A stretch of DNA of 64,000 nt from Pelagibacterium luteolum. GTDB taxonomy: Bacteria; Pseudomonadota; Alphaproteobacteria; Rhizobiales; Devosiaceae. The position numbers were made by a program, and so were the translations under genes. Under the pieces are notes generated by a model, which saw nothing but the letters and a program-made list of their open reading frames with translations, was not told the origin of the DNA and did no database searches. Below, one piece after another: positions 17,398 through 26,779 of this stretch. Within the stretch, counting starts at the first letter, position 1. Every line of letters starts with the position of its first letter. The DNA is taken from positions 1-64,000 of the forward strand of contig NZ_FNCS01000014.1 of NCBI RefSeq assembly GCF_900100665.1, written 5' to 3'.

Positions 17398-19926
17398 TTA
17401 GGATTGAATCGGAAGCGGACGCACACGAGCGCGAACTTCTTCATAAAGCTGGATCTGTCCAGGCATGGCTACCGTCACTGCTAGTCCAAACGGTACGGCT
17501 TCGTCTTCGATTCCGCCGGCGTCAGGTTCTCGCTGAACGCGCAGAGGGAACGACATAGACGGCGTGACGATGGCCGCACGCTGACCGCTCCAGCACCGGG
17601 TATAGACCGTGCCACGATTGGTCTGGTTGATGTCAGGCTGGCTTTTGTGCGCCGCGACGCCTAGGCCATCAATGTCGTCGGGATCGAGTATCTTCATGCG
17701 CACGGCCCGATATGCCTTGCGGCCAGGCAGAACGGGCGTAAGCCACGCAAGAGTAGCCGATATGAAATGCGGCTGTGCTCTGCCGCCGATCGCGGCCGGG
17801 ATCGGCACCAATACATCGACACTTCGCTCGTTTGCCAGGGAGCCAACGGCCCAGAACGTTGCCCGATCGGCCGCGCAGGCTACCGCATCGTCTGGGTCAA
17901 GCGCTCCATAACCAATGAATCGGCGGATGTTGTCTTTCTGGCGCGGCGCCTGCCCCCTGCCGAACGGTCCCAGGAGCCCCTTGATGAGCGCTGTAGTTTC
18001 TTCGGGCCAACGAGCGGGATGGACCAAAAGGGCCTTGAGCAGTACGGCGCGTTCCGCGTTGCTCAGTTGCAGAAAGTCCTGCCCATATTCGGCTTCAAGC
18101 GCGTCGTGAATCCGATGTGCCGTTCGCGAGGCAAGGGCGGCAGCGGCGCTCGTTCCGTTGGTATAGGCTTCTGCACCTTCCAGTCCAACCGGTGCTGGAG
18201 GCGCCGCAACCTTCAAACCGGCTCCTCTGCTAGCGCGGGCTGGAGCGACGACGATGCCTGCACCACTTCTGACCACGCGCACGTGTTCGCGCGAACCCGG
18301 CATTAGAATGTCCGGTTTGACGGCATTCGCAAAGCCAGGCCCAAGGGCGCTGGAAGGATTGGCCGTATCGAGCGCCGGAAACGGATTGATGTTGGTTCGC
18401 GCGAACACGCGATCCGCGTGAGGCACGAAGTCGGTGTTCCGGGCGCCAATGGTCAGCCCGTTGATCGTCTCCGCCGGGGATAATAGGCGTCGATCAGCTT
18501 GAACATCTGCCAGCGCTCGAACGACCCCACGGGCGCGATCGGCGTCCTGCGCATTCTCGAAATCCAGGGTGTTATCAAATCCCGGCACCGGAAATTCATC
18601 GGTCACGTTGCCAGCGCTGACAATGAACAGAATCCCAAACCGATAGGCCAAGCGATCCAGCAATCTTGCCCAGGGCGAGAGCTGGCCATGAAACGGCCGG
18701 CGGGCATTTCCCAGCGAAATATTGACGATGATAACGTGAGGTGCGGATGGCTCCGGGCGACCACGCATGCGCGTCACAGCCTGATAGATCAGATCGACTA
18801 TCAGCCGATCAGCAGGAAATCGATCGGCGGCGCCGAGCACGGGAATGCAATGTATCTGCCTGGGTAACGGTGGTTCCGATTGGTTGCGGTCACCATGTAC
18901 GATGAGGGAGGTCATGGCCGAACCATGAACACGCTCGGCGACCAAGGCGTTCGGTTCCAGTCCGAACAGGTCTTCAACGCTCACATGTTGCCGTAGGAGT
19001 GGGTGACCAACCATCGGCACGCCATCGAGCACCGCCAGGATCGGATCGTTAGCCACCGCTGGCGGCAAAGCGACGGGCGCAGGGGCAACCGTATCGGCGA
19101 CGTCAATTTCGGTGACGATGCTTTGCGGCCGGATATACATGACCTGCTCGATCCCGGCCAGGCTGGCCGGAGAGCGTTCGATGATGGACCGTATCGCACC
19201 GACGGGCAGCCGCGCCAGAACGGCGTGATAGGCGATGTCATCGAGCCGCGCCCGACTGAGCACAACACCACCATAGGCCGCGATCGCCCGGGTCACATTT
19301 GTTTCGTTTGCTGAAGCCGCCTCGGCGCCAGGCCGGAACACGATCTCCACTTCGAGCGGGATCTGTTCGTCGTCGGCCTTGCCGAAGATTTCCTCTTCGA
19401 GAATTGTAGCATCGGCAGGCTGCACGCGATCACCCGGCCCCCAGGGCCGCAGATCCCGCAGACAGGCGAAAACGTCCCGCCATGGCGTATGTCCGTCAGG
19501 GAGATCACGGCCAGCCATCCAAGTCTGCCAGAGACTTTCGATCTGGCGAAGAGCGCGCATGTCGGGAACCAGGAGGTAGGCTACCGGCGCAGCGTCCTCA
19601 TCGCTCGCCAATTCCTCCTCGTCGATCAACTCGAGGCCAGGGACATTGGCGGTCGCCTTGGCGAACGCGGCGATATTGCCACGCACCTCGAACACAAGCA
19701 GTCGTTCGGGAGCCAGCGCGGCGGGGTCGGCCCGCAACTCAAGGGCCGCTGGGTCGCGTGCCAGCACTTCGGACAGACGCCTAAACCGTTGGCCAAACCG
19801 TCGCTCCTGGTCCGCCTTTGGAAAGGCGTCAGGCCGTGGGATTACGACTGGGCCTTTTCGTCGAACCCTTGCCTGCGGTTGCCCTGGGTTTATCCTCAGA
19901 AGCGGTTTGGTCGGATCGCTCGGCAT
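17398..19926 (-). CDS. Subtilisin-like (S8) serine protease, partner of an AAA ATPase
   Basis: The 842-residue protein carries a full subtilase triad: Asp in DPILAVLDGVPM (about residue 301), His in AERVHGSAMTSLIVHG (about 340) and Ser in TNGTSAAAALASR (about 619). It also has the SAGN and VNISLG strands of the fold. There is no signal peptide, so it acts in the cytoplasm. A roughly 290-residue N-terminal part of unknown fold and a C-terminal beta-rich part flank the protease. Its first 98 bp overlap the end of the AAA ATPase gene, so the two are made together. Protease/AAA pairs of this architecture have been proposed as anti-phage systems; I recall the name IteS/IteA, but this is from memory. 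A defence role here is inference. Confidence 0.88.
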   Translation of the reverse strand: MPSDPTKPLLRINPGQPQARVRRKGPVVIPRPDAFPKADQERRFGQRFRRLSEVLARDPAALELRADPAALAPERLLVFEVRGNIAAFAKATANVPGLELIDEEELASDEDAAPVAYLLVPDMRALRQIESLWQTWMAGRDLPDGHTPWRDVFACLRDLRPWGPGDRVQPADATILEEEIFGKADDEQIPLEVEIVFRPGAEAASANETNVTRAIAAYGGVVLSRARLDDIAYHAVLARLPVGAIRSIIERSPASLAGIEQVMYIRPQSIVTEIDVADTVAPAPVALPPAVANDPILAVLDGVPMVGHPLLRQHVSVEDLFGLEPNALVAERVHGSAMTSLIVHGDRNQSEPPLPRQIHCIPVLGAADRFPADRLIVDLIYQAVTRMRGRPEPSAPHVIIVNISLGNARRPFHGQLSPWARLLDRLAYRFGILFIVSAGNVTDEFPVPGFDNTLDFENAQDADRARGVVRALADVQADRRLLSPAETINGLTIGARNTDFVPHADRVFARTNINPFPALDTANPSSALGPGFANAVKPDILMPGSREHVRVVRSGAGIVVAPARASRGAGLKVAAPPAPVGLEGAEAYTNGTSAAAALASRTAHRIHDALEAEYGQDFLQLSNAERAVLLKALLVHPARWPEETTALIKGLLGPFGRGQAPRQKDNIRRFIGYGALDPDDAVACAADRATFWAVGSLANERSVDVLVPIPAAIGGRAQPHFISATLAWLTPVLPGRKAYRAVRMKILDPDDIDGLGVAAHKSQPDINQTNRGTVYTRCWSGQRAAIVTPSMSFPLRVQREPDAGGIEDEAVPFGLAVTVAMPGQIQLYEEVRARVRPLPIQS

Positions 19927-20902
19927 TCATCACCTCTGGTCGCACTCGACTTGCCCAGAGGTCTAGTTCCGCACGTAGTGCGTCATCGACTGAAAGCTCC
20001 CCCAAGCCCAATATTTGTCGTCTTCTTACATTCTGACAGAAATCGACCGCTTCTGCGTAGCTCAACTCACCGAGCTTGGCTCCGATCGCGCGCGCAGAAA
20101 GTCGCGGTTGATCAGGCCATTGCGACATGACCCGGTCGAGGAAGGCTGCGACCTGTCTTTTGTCAGGAGCCGGGAACGCCAAGCGTAGTTGGAACCGCCG
20201 CCAGACGGCGCGGTCGAGGAGCTCGGCATGGTTGGTCGCAGCGATGACGATGACATAGCTCGGAAGCTGGTCGAGCTGCATCAGCAAAAACGAAACGACA
20301 CGCTTGATCTCGCCAGTCTCATGCGTGTCGCCACGCTCTTTGCCGATGGCGTCGAACTCGTCGAAAAAGAGTACGCTCGGCCGGGTACGAACATAGTCGA
20401 AAAGTTTGCGCAGGCGGGTATTGGTTTCGCCCAGATAGCTGCCGATGAGCGCATCGTAGCGGACCATGAAGAATGGCAAACCCAAGGCTTCCGCAACAGC
20501 CTCGGCAAACGAGGTCTTGCCGTTACCTGGAGGGCCCGACAGCAGGACGCGATGACGCGGTTCGTAGCCATGAGCACGCAAGACATCCGCACGCACATGT
20601 TCTTCGATCAGTTGTCGGCCGCCCTGCTGGACGGGTAGCGGCAGGAGAAGTTGGGCCAACTGCGCCCGTGGTTCGATCTCAAGGATCGAATCCTTGCCGG
20701 CGCCAGCTAAATTGATGGTTGTGGTGAGGGCTGGCGGCGTCACCGGAACAGCAGACAACGCCCGTTCCAGACGATCCGCCACGATATGATGATTCTGCGC
20801 ACGCTCTTCGGCGACCAGGGCCTCGGCTGTTGACTTCAGCATATCCCGATCGCCGGTCGCGCCGGCGCGTACGAGGGAAACGAGAAGGTCACTACGGGCC
20901 AT
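19829..20902 (-). CDS. AAA-family ATPase paired with the S8 protease
   Basis: The 357-residue protein has a helical N-terminal region (about 1-110) and one AAA module: Walker A LLSGPPGNGKTSFAEA, Walker B VLFFDEFDAIGKERG, sensor 1 IVIAATNHAELLD and an arginine-finger-like RAVWRRFQLRL. It resembles the FtsH/ClpX-adaptor type of AAA domain that can feed or restrain a protease. ATG 20902 (MARSDLLVSLVRAGATGD) is chosen over a start 34 codons upstream because the conserved N-terminus begins there. Its last 98 bp encode the start of the protease in another frame. Confidence 0.9.
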   Translation of the reverse strand: MARSDLLVSLVRAGATGDRDMLKSTAEALVAEERAQNHHIVADRLERALSAVPVTPPALTTTINLAGAGKDSILEIEPRAQLAQLLLPLPVQQGGRQLIEEHVRADVLRAHGYEPRHRVLLSGPPGNGKTSFAEAVAEALGLPFFMVRYDALIGSYLGETNTRLRKLFDYVRTRPSVLFFDEFDAIGKERGDTHETGEIKRVVSFLLMQLDQLPSYVIVIAATNHAELLDRAVWRRFQLRLAFPAPDKRQVAAFLDRVMSQWPDQPRLSARAIGAKLGELSYAEAVDFCQNVRRRQILGLGELSVDDALRAELDLWASRVRPEVMNAERSDQTASEDKPRATAGKGSTKRPSRNPTA

Positions 20903-21047
20903 GGTTGCTGACGGATCTTTCACATTCTTTGGACGACGCCGTCCGATATCGAATCCTACACCAAAAGTCGTCAACTGTCTTGATGCTGCCTCTATCGTCA
21001 CCAACGGTCTGGAAGTGGTACATCTTGCTCACGAGCGGGCAGCGATT

Positions 21048-21266
21048 TCATGTTCCAGATCGCGCTTTCGCAAAGGCCCGATCCGTTGCCATGAACCGCT
21101 GGACCATCGGCGCTATGAGCTTCGTGGGATCAGGGATTGGCTGCCCGGTCTCGCGGCCGAGCACCTCGGCATAAGCGACGAGATCCCGATTGACGGCGGC
21201 CGGCAGTTCGATGGTGACCATAACTGGCTTCTCGTCAACGATGGGCCCGAGCTTGAGCTTGGTCAT
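21048..21266 (-). CDS. DUF2274 protein of the conjugation cluster
   Basis: A 72-residue protein starting MTKLKLGPIVDEKPVMVTIE, with a ribbon-helix-helix-like pattern (VTIELPAAVNRDLVAYAEVL). DUF2274 proteins are nearly always found just after trbI in alphaproteobacterial Tn4371-like elements, and this one lies 13 bp after the trbI stop on the same strand. It may be a small DNA-binding regulator of the trb operon; no function is proven. The ATG at 21266 has an AGGAAGAG ribosome site. Confidence 0.85.
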   Translation of the reverse strand: MTKLKLGPIVDEKPVMVTIELPAAVNRDLVAYAEVLGRETGQPIPDPTKLIAPMVQRFMATDRAFAKARSGT

Positions 21267-21279
21267 GGTCGACTCTTCC

Positions 21280-22458
21280 TTATTGATATGGCTCGAGCAC
21301 AAGGTCCCGATTGACCAGAATCCGCACGGGAAAGCCCGGGCGAATGGTCAAGGTGGGCTGGATGTTGATCTGACGCTGCACGATCTGCTGGCCGACGTCC
21401 TGGGCGGTGCCCTGGGCGCTCTCGCGAATGACATCGGCGATCTCGCTCTCCTCGCCTGACGATCCGAGGTTCGTTCCGACGCCAAGGAGGGTCGAAAGCG
21501 CGGCCGCCTGGAAGATGCGGCCCCAATGATAGTCCACCTCGTCTTCAAGGCCGGCGAAGCCCATCGTGTCGGTTCCCGGCTGGTTATCCAAGAGGATCGA
21601 CCGACCATTAGGCAGGATCAGGCGATCCCATACCAGAAGAACACGGGACTGCCCGAAGGCGATCTGGCTGTCATAGCGGCCGATGAGCCGCGCGCCCTGG
21701 GGGATGAGGAGATAGCGCCCGGTCGGCGTGTCATAGACCGGGCTCGTCACCTGGGCAGTGATCTGGCCGGGGAGGTCCGATCGAATACCCGTGATCAGCG
21801 CGGCCGGTATGATCGAACCCGCCTGCACGAGATAAGGAGAGGCCGGCAGCATCAGGGTTTCGGCGCTGACGGCGCGCGTATCGGCCTCGCCGGTCAGGAA
21901 GTCGAGCTTGCGATCCTGCATATTCTGTGCGGCACCGGCGTCGAGCGGCAGAGGTGCTTCGGCAGCGACCGGAGCGATCAAGTCCGGCATGGTGAGCTGC
22001 GGAAGCGATGGCAGGCTTTGCGCCGAAACGGCCGTGTTGGCGCCGACGAAGAGCTGGCTCAAACGCGCGGATTCGATCTCGGCCAGGCGCGCCTGCTCCT
22101 CGCGGTCGATGGCGGACGGCTGGAGCGGCGGCACCACAACCGGCTGGCCGCGCTCCTGGGCTTCGAGAATGGCGCGACCAAGATCGCCGGGCAGCGCCGG
22201 GCCGAGCTGGGGCACGCCGGCATAGTCGGACGGCAGGGTGTTCAAGCCCTCGGCGGCCGGGCGGTTGTCGATGCTGTAGAGTTCCTGACCGGGATCGGCG
22301 CCGCGGCGGTTGGTGTCGAGCGCCCAGATCAGCGCGCCGAGCACAGCAACGCCCGAGACGCCGACCAGGCCGATGATGACGCGGCGCGACAACCGGGTGA
22401 CCTTCGGCATTTCGGGCTGCAGCCGCAGCTCGGCGCGAATGTCGGGCGCCTCGCTCAT
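21280..22458 (-). CDS. trbI: Conjugal transfer protein TrbI (VirB10-like)
   Basis: TrbI spans from the inner membrane to the outer-membrane core of the type IV secretion channel. The 392-residue protein has a short cytoplasmic tail, one membrane helix (VIIGLVGVSGVAVLGALIWAL, about 28-48), a Pro-rich periplasmic linker and a C-terminal VirB10 beta-barrel domain. That domain includes LVQAGSIIPAALITGIRSDLPG and the segment around PQGARLIGRYDSQ. It overlaps trbG by 4 bp. Confidence 0.96.
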   Translation of the reverse strand: MSEAPDIRAELRLQPEMPKVTRLSRRVIIGLVGVSGVAVLGALIWALDTNRRGADPGQELYSIDNRPAAEGLNTLPSDYAGVPQLGPALPGDLGRAILEAQERGQPVVVPPLQPSAIDREEQARLAEIESARLSQLFVGANTAVSAQSLPSLPQLTMPDLIAPVAAEAPLPLDAGAAQNMQDRKLDFLTGEADTRAVSAETLMLPASPYLVQAGSIIPAALITGIRSDLPGQITAQVTSPVYDTPTGRYLLIPQGARLIGRYDSQIAFGQSRVLLVWDRLILPNGRSILLDNQPGTDTMGFAGLEDEVDYHWGRIFQAAALSTLLGVGTNLGSSGEESEIADVIRESAQGTAQDVGQQIVQRQINIQPTLTIRPGFPVRILVNRDLVLEPYQ

Positions 22459-23471
22459 GGCCGCCGCCCATCGGTGCGCACGATCCGCACGATGCGCTGG
22501 CTATTGCCGTCGCCGAGGCGCAGTTCGGCGGCGGCAAAGAGGCGGTCGACGATCATGTAGTTGTCGCGAACGCGGTAGTTGACCAGTTCGGTGCCGCCGG
22601 CCGCGCCGATGGTGAAGAGCGGGGGAAGTTCCCCTTGGACAATGCCGGACGGAAACTCGATATAGACTTTCTGACTATCGTCGAAGGCGCGTAGCGGGCG
22701 CCATGGCGTGCTGTCGCCCTCGATCGCGTAGCGGAAGTTGAGATTGGCGATATCGACGCCCTGGGCGATGGGGGTCTGGGCCTGCACCTGGGCGTTCTGC
22801 TGGCGCAGGGCGATGAGCTGGTCTTGAGGGTATTGCCACGAGACCTGAGCCATATAGGCCGTCTCGGTCGAATTGAACTCGAGGAGATAAGTGCGCCTAT
22901 CGGTGTTGATGATCACGTTGGTCGTCAGACCCGGCCGCGTCGGCTTGACGAGAATGTGGATCTGGCGCGCGTCCCCCGCTCCGCTTTCCGTGTCTCCCAC
23001 GATCCAGCGCACGGTGTCGCCGAGCGCGACGGGACCGGCGCCGACAAGGGATTCGCCGGGTTGCAAGGCGATGTCCGTGACCTGACCGGGGGCGGCGTAG
23101 ACCTGATAGAGTGCGCCGGCGGTGAAGGGATAGACCTGAACCGCATTGATATAGCCGTCCTGGCTCGGCTCCATGCGGGCTTCCTCATTGGCGTCGAGCA
23201 CGCGATCGGCGGGATCGCGATCGTCAGGCTCGCGCTCGGCGTCGAGGGGACGGAGCTGGCCGGGCAGCGGCAGCGGTGTCGGCAGTTCCACAACCTGCAC
23301 CGGCGCGGGCGGGTCGACGGTGAGCACGGCCGGGGCCATGTCGTCATAGTCGATCTCGGGCGGGATGTAGGTGCGGTTGGTGGCGCAGCCCGACAGCGCG
23401 AGGGCGAAGACAAAAATGGCCGGCAGGGAGACGGGCAGTTTTTTTGGGCTGATGGTGCGTGCGATGCTCAT
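22455..23471 (-). CDS. trbG: Conjugal transfer protein TrbG (VirB9-like), lipoprotein
   Basis: The 338-residue protein forms the outer layer of the secretion core with TrbI. A signal peptide ends in the lipobox LSGC (Cys29), so it is probably a lipoprotein. A C-terminal VirB9/CagX domain has the pattern YRVRDNYMIVDRLFAAAEL near the end. It lies between trbF and trbI with 4-bp overlaps on both sides, so the three are translated as a coupled unit. Confidence 0.95.
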   Translation of the reverse strand: MSIARTISPKKLPVSLPAIFVFALALSGCATNRTYIPPEIDYDDMAPAVLTVDPPAPVQVVELPTPLPLPGQLRPLDAEREPDDRDPADRVLDANEEARMEPSQDGYINAVQVYPFTAGALYQVYAAPGQVTDIALQPGESLVGAGPVALGDTVRWIVGDTESGAGDARQIHILVKPTRPGLTTNVIINTDRRTYLLEFNSTETAYMAQVSWQYPQDQLIALRQQNAQVQAQTPIAQGVDIANLNFRYAIEGDSTPWRPLRAFDDSQKVYIEFPSGIVQGELPPLFTIGAAGGTELVNYRVRDNYMIVDRLFAAAELRLGDGNSQRIVRIVRTDGRRP

Positions 23472-24160
23472 TGTCCGAGTTCCCTCGACCAGTTGATGGC
23501 GTTGACATAGACGCCCAGCGGATTGGCGCGCAGGGCATCGGCGGTGCGGGGCTGGCGGATGATTGTGGTGAGGATGGCGGTCCAGCGCTCGGTGCGGGCG
23601 AGCTGGCCGTTCTCATAGCGGCGCTCGGTCCAGGCGATGCGGAACGAACTGTCCGACGCCCTTATGACACTCGACACCTCGACGGCGATCTGTTCGCGGC
23701 CGACCCGCTCGAACGGTTCGCTCAAGCGGGCATAGTCGTTGAGCGCCATGGCGCCACGATCGGTCGTGTAATTGTAGGCGTCGAGCCAGTTCTGCCGCAC
23801 CACGACGGGGTCGGCCGAGATCGAACGGACCTGCTCGATGAAGCGGGCGAGATGCCAGGCGACCTGCGCATCGGTGGGTTGGTAATCGGCGATGGCCGGG
23901 GCGACGGTGCGGGCCTCGCCATGCTGGTCGACTTCCACCACCCAGGGCACCACGGTTCCGCGCGCCGACTGCCAGACAAGCGCGGCGGCAAAGCCGGCTG
24001 TGAGGATCAGCGAGCCAAAGGCCATCAATCGCCAGTTCCGGGCCTGCACGCGAGCCGAGCCGATACGTTCGTCCCAGACCTGGGCCGCGCGTTGGTACGG
24101 CGTTTCGGGTTCGGGCGTTTCGCCGTAGTGGGATTGAGGGCGTCGAAAGAGCGAAAACAT
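23468..24160 (-). CDS. trbF: Conjugal transfer protein TrbF (VirB8-like)
   Basis: The 230-residue protein has a cytoplasmic N-terminus, one membrane helix (LMAFGSLILTAGFAAALVWQ, about 45-65) and a periplasmic VirB8/NTF2-like domain, e.g. PADPVVVRQNWLDAYNYT-type segment, with a characteristic ending NPLGVYVNAINWSRELGQ. The start at 24160 (MFSLFRRPQSHYGET) is chosen because the upstream extension is Arg-rich, unlike TrbF, and overlaps trbL. It serves as assembly factor of the inner-membrane complex. Confidence 0.94.
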   Translation of the reverse strand: MFSLFRRPQSHYGETPEPETPYQRAAQVWDERIGSARVQARNWRLMAFGSLILTAGFAAALVWQSARGTVVPWVVEVDQHGEARTVAPAIADYQPTDAQVAWHLARFIEQVRSISADPVVVRQNWLDAYNYTTDRGAMALNDYARLSEPFERVGREQIAVEVSSVIRASDSSFRIAWTERRYENGQLARTERWTAILTTIIRQPRTADALRANPLGVYVNAINWSRELGQ

Positions 24161-25485
24161 CAGCGGTCGTCCTGCTGGAGGGAAACGGAGGCGCCGCCGC
24201 CGCCGGAATCGCCGGAGCGGACGACGTGAGCGGCGGTGGTGACGCCGTGGCTCATGGTCTGGGACCGGTGCATGCGCCTGGCCCATTCGGGTTGACCGGA
24301 AGCTCCCGCTGCGGCCCCTGCGGCATCGGCGGATTGGTTCGGGGTGCTCTGACCTGCTGCGGCGCGCACCGTGTTGGCCCCCGCTGCGGCGCCTTCGCGC
24401 AACGGGGCCACGGCACGTTGGCCCAAGGCCCGCATGCCTTGACCGGCAAGAGCACCGCCCGCGCCGATCATGCCGCCGACACCGCCGGGGATGGCGCCAG
24501 GACCGGTCTTGCCCGAGGTTTCGGCGCCGATGGAATAGGCGGACGAAGCGGCGCCGCCAGCCGTCGCCAAACCACGTGCAGCACCCGGGACCGCACCAGC
24601 AAGGGCGCGGCCACCCATGAAACTGGCTGCGCCTATGCCGGCGACGGCAAGGCCGGTGCCGGCAGCCGCTCCCGCGCCGAGCTGGGGCGCGCCGGACACC
24701 AGGCCGGTGGCGATGCCGGGGCCGAAGATCGACAAGCCCATCAGCGCAAGCGCGGCAAGGACCAGCGCCATCGCATCAGAGATGGTGGGCTGATCACCCC
24801 CAAAGCCCTGGGTGAACTCATTGAAGAGGCCAGAGCCAATGCCGACGATGACGGCCAGGACCAGAATCTTCACCCCGGAGGCAACGATATTGCCCAGGAC
24901 CTTTTCGGCAAGGAAGGCGGTCTTGTTGAAGAGCGCGAAGGGGATGAGGACGAAGCCGGCGAGCGTCGTCAGCTTGAACTCTACCAGCGTCACGAAGATC
25001 TGCACCGACAGCACGAAGAAGGCGATGAGCACGATGATCCAGGCGACCAGCAGCACGACGATCTGCACGAGGTTGAAGAAGACGGCCGGAAAGCCGAGCA
25101 ACTGACTGGCGGAATCGAGCAGCGGTTGCGCGGCGTCGAGCCCGGTCTGGGCGACGGCGCCGGGGCGCAGAAGTTCATCGGCGGTGATCTGGGAACCGCC
25201 GGCCAACAGCCCAAGCCCGGAAAAGCTCTGGAAGACGATCTGGGCGAGGCCGTTGAAGTTGCCGATGATGAAAGCGAAGAAGCCGATATAGAGGGTCTTC
25301 TTCATCAGGCGCTGGATCACGTCCTCGTCGGCGCCCCAGGCCCAGAACAGGCCCGCGAGCGTGATGTCGATGACGATCAGGGTGGTCGTGAGAAACGCAA
25401 TCTCGCCGCCCAACAGCCCGAAGCCAGAGTCGATATAGGTGGTGAAGGTGTCGAGGAAGCGGTCGATGACGCCGGTATTGTTCAC
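24160..25485 (-). CDS. trbL: Conjugal transfer protein TrbL (VirB6-like)
   Basis: A polytopic protein of 441 residues. The first roughly 260 residues contain six or more membrane helices, starting with a periplasmic N-terminus. The last 180 residues are Gly/Ala-rich and disordered, as is usual for TrbL. It forms the inner-membrane channel part of the secretion apparatus. Its stop codon overlaps the trbF start by one base, and its start overlaps the entry-exclusion gene by 4 bp. Confidence 0.95.
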   Translation of the reverse strand: MNNTGVIDRFLDTFTTYIDSGFGLLGGEIAFLTTTLIVIDITLAGLFWAWGADEDVIQRLMKKTLYIGFFAFIIGNFNGLAQIVFQSFSGLGLLAGGSQITADELLRPGAVAQTGLDAAQPLLDSASQLLGFPAVFFNLVQIVVLLVAWIIVLIAFFVLSVQIFVTLVEFKLTTLAGFVLIPFALFNKTAFLAEKVLGNIVASGVKILVLAVIVGIGSGLFNEFTQGFGGDQPTISDAMALVLAALALMGLSIFGPGIATGLVSGAPQLGAGAAAGTGLAVAGIGAASFMGGRALAGAVPGAARGLATAGGAASSAYSIGAETSGKTGPGAIPGGVGGMIGAGGALAGQGMRALGQRAVAPLREGAAAGANTVRAAAGQSTPNQSADAAGAAAGASGQPEWARRMHRSQTMSHGVTTAAHVVRSGDSGGGGASVSLQQDDR

Positions 25486-25874
25486 GGGGCCAGCTCCCCA
25501 TGTCCGGATTCTTGATCATCGACCGCTTCCTCTGCGGTCTCCCCTACAGGGGGCAGCGCGGAGGAGACCGATCCGACAGTGTCGGTTCGACTTTGCTCTC
25601 GTGGTTCGGGCGCGCGCTCGGTGCCCAGGAACCGCCGCTGTTCTTCCGACCAGGCAGCGAGGCAGCTTTCATCCTCGGCGGCCGCCATGCCGAGGTCGCG
25701 GCAGCGGATCAACTCGGCGTCTCCCGTGCTGGAACCGGAGGAGACCGAACCCGGTACAGCTTGGCGGCCGGCATCGAGATTATGGAACATGACGATCAGC
25801 GCGACGGCCGCGATCACCAGCGTGGCGACCAGCGTCAGCCGCACGACGATGCTGTCTTGGGGACGCGGGCGCAT
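25482..25874 (-). CDS. trbK-alt: Putative entry exclusion protein TrbK-alt
   Basis: The 130-residue protein has an N-terminal membrane anchor (VRLTLVATLVIAAVALIVMF, about 11-30) and a Cys-containing segment, IRCRDLGMAAAEDESCLAAW, that is characteristic of the alternative TrbK family. The C-terminal tail is acidic. Entry exclusion proteins block redundant transfer between cells that already carry the element. The position between trbJ and trbL is the standard one. Confidence 0.88.
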   Translation of the reverse strand: MRPRPQDSIVVRLTLVATLVIAAVALIVMFHNLDAGRQAVPGSVSSGSSTGDAELIRCRDLGMAAAEDESCLAAWSEEQRRFLGTERAPEPREQSRTDTVGSVSSALPPVGETAEEAVDDQESGHGELAP

Positions 25875-25876
25875 GG

Positions 25877-26779
25877 TCAGTTGCCGAACATGCGCACGAA
25901 TTGCGGCTGATAGGGCGTGCCGGCCATGAAGCGCGAAAAGTGCTCCTGGGCCTGCTCGTACTCGGCGGCCTGCCGTGCCTGCTCGATGGCGTCGGCCCGA
26001 CCCTGAGCCGCGAGAAGCGCGGTCAGGTCGGAGAGTTGTTGCGACTGGACGGCGATAAGCTGGTTGCCGGCCTGGACGGCCTGCAAGGCGCCGACCGCCG
26101 ATTGGCTGGCGTCCACGAGTTGCCCGGTCTGGCGCTGGCTCTGTTCTATATTGCCGACGGCACCGGCGCCGACCTGCAAGGCGTGCTCGAACGCCTGAAC
26201 GGAATCCTGCCAGCGGGCGCGAGCGGTGTCGACAAGCTGGGCATCGGTCTGGCCAGAGGCGAAGCCGGAATAGGATTGCTGAAAAACCTGCTCGATCGAT
26301 TGCACGTCATAGGCCAGCCGCTCGGCCTGGCGCAGCAGCATTTGCATGCGGGTGTGGTTGGATTGAATGTCCGAGAGCAGCGAGGTCGGCAACGAGGTGA
26401 GGTTCCGCGCCTGGTTGAGCAGCATGGTGGCTTCGTTCTGGAGGCTGACGATCTGATTGTTGATCTGTTCGAGGGCGCGGGCGGCGGCGAGGACGTTTTC
26501 GCCGTAATTGGTCGGATCGAAGACGATGCTCGGGCCGAAGATGAAGGCGCTCGCAGGAGCCGGGATGAGCACGGCAATGGTGCCGGCCGTTGCGGCCAGC
26601 AGCGCGGCAACGGCCCCGGCGCGCAGAAGGACCGAACGGATCGTGTCGTTACGGCGGCTTCGCTTATGGGCAGCGATGTCGCGGGCGGGCGCCACATCGA
26701 GAAAGCCGGTCTCTCCGTCTTCGGGCAGCAGCACGCGCGTGCTGTGGTCCGTCGTGACGATGCGGGGATCATTGGTCAT
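25877..26779 (-). CDS. trbJ: TrbJ made from an internal start within the trbE-trbJ frame
   Basis: Translation from ATG 26779 gives 300 residues: a 44-residue acidic leader (MTNDPRIVTTDHSTRVL...), a signal-type hydrophobic helix ending ASAF, then the coiled-coil TrbJ body. The body includes QNEATMLLNQARNLTSLPTS and QRLAYDVQS-like segments. TrbJ is exported and sits at the pilus tip in related systems. The leader before the signal is longer than is usual for TrbJ, consistent with an ancestral start nearer the signal. The GAGGAGGA sequence placed 5 nt before this ATG is the main evidence for separate expression. Confidence 0.7.
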   Translation of the reverse strand: MTNDPRIVTTDHSTRVLLPEDGETGFLDVAPARDIAAHKRSRRNDTIRSVLLRAGAVAALLAATAGTIAVLIPAPASAFIFGPSIVFDPTNYGENVLAAARALEQINNQIVSLQNEATMLLNQARNLTSLPTSLLSDIQSNHTRMQMLLRQAERLAYDVQSIEQVFQQSYSGFASGQTDAQLVDTARARWQDSVQAFEHALQVGAGAVGNIEQSQRQTGQLVDASQSAVGALQAVQAGNQLIAVQSQQLSDLTALLAAQGRADAIEQARQAAEYEQAQEHFSRFMAGTPYQPQFVRMFGN

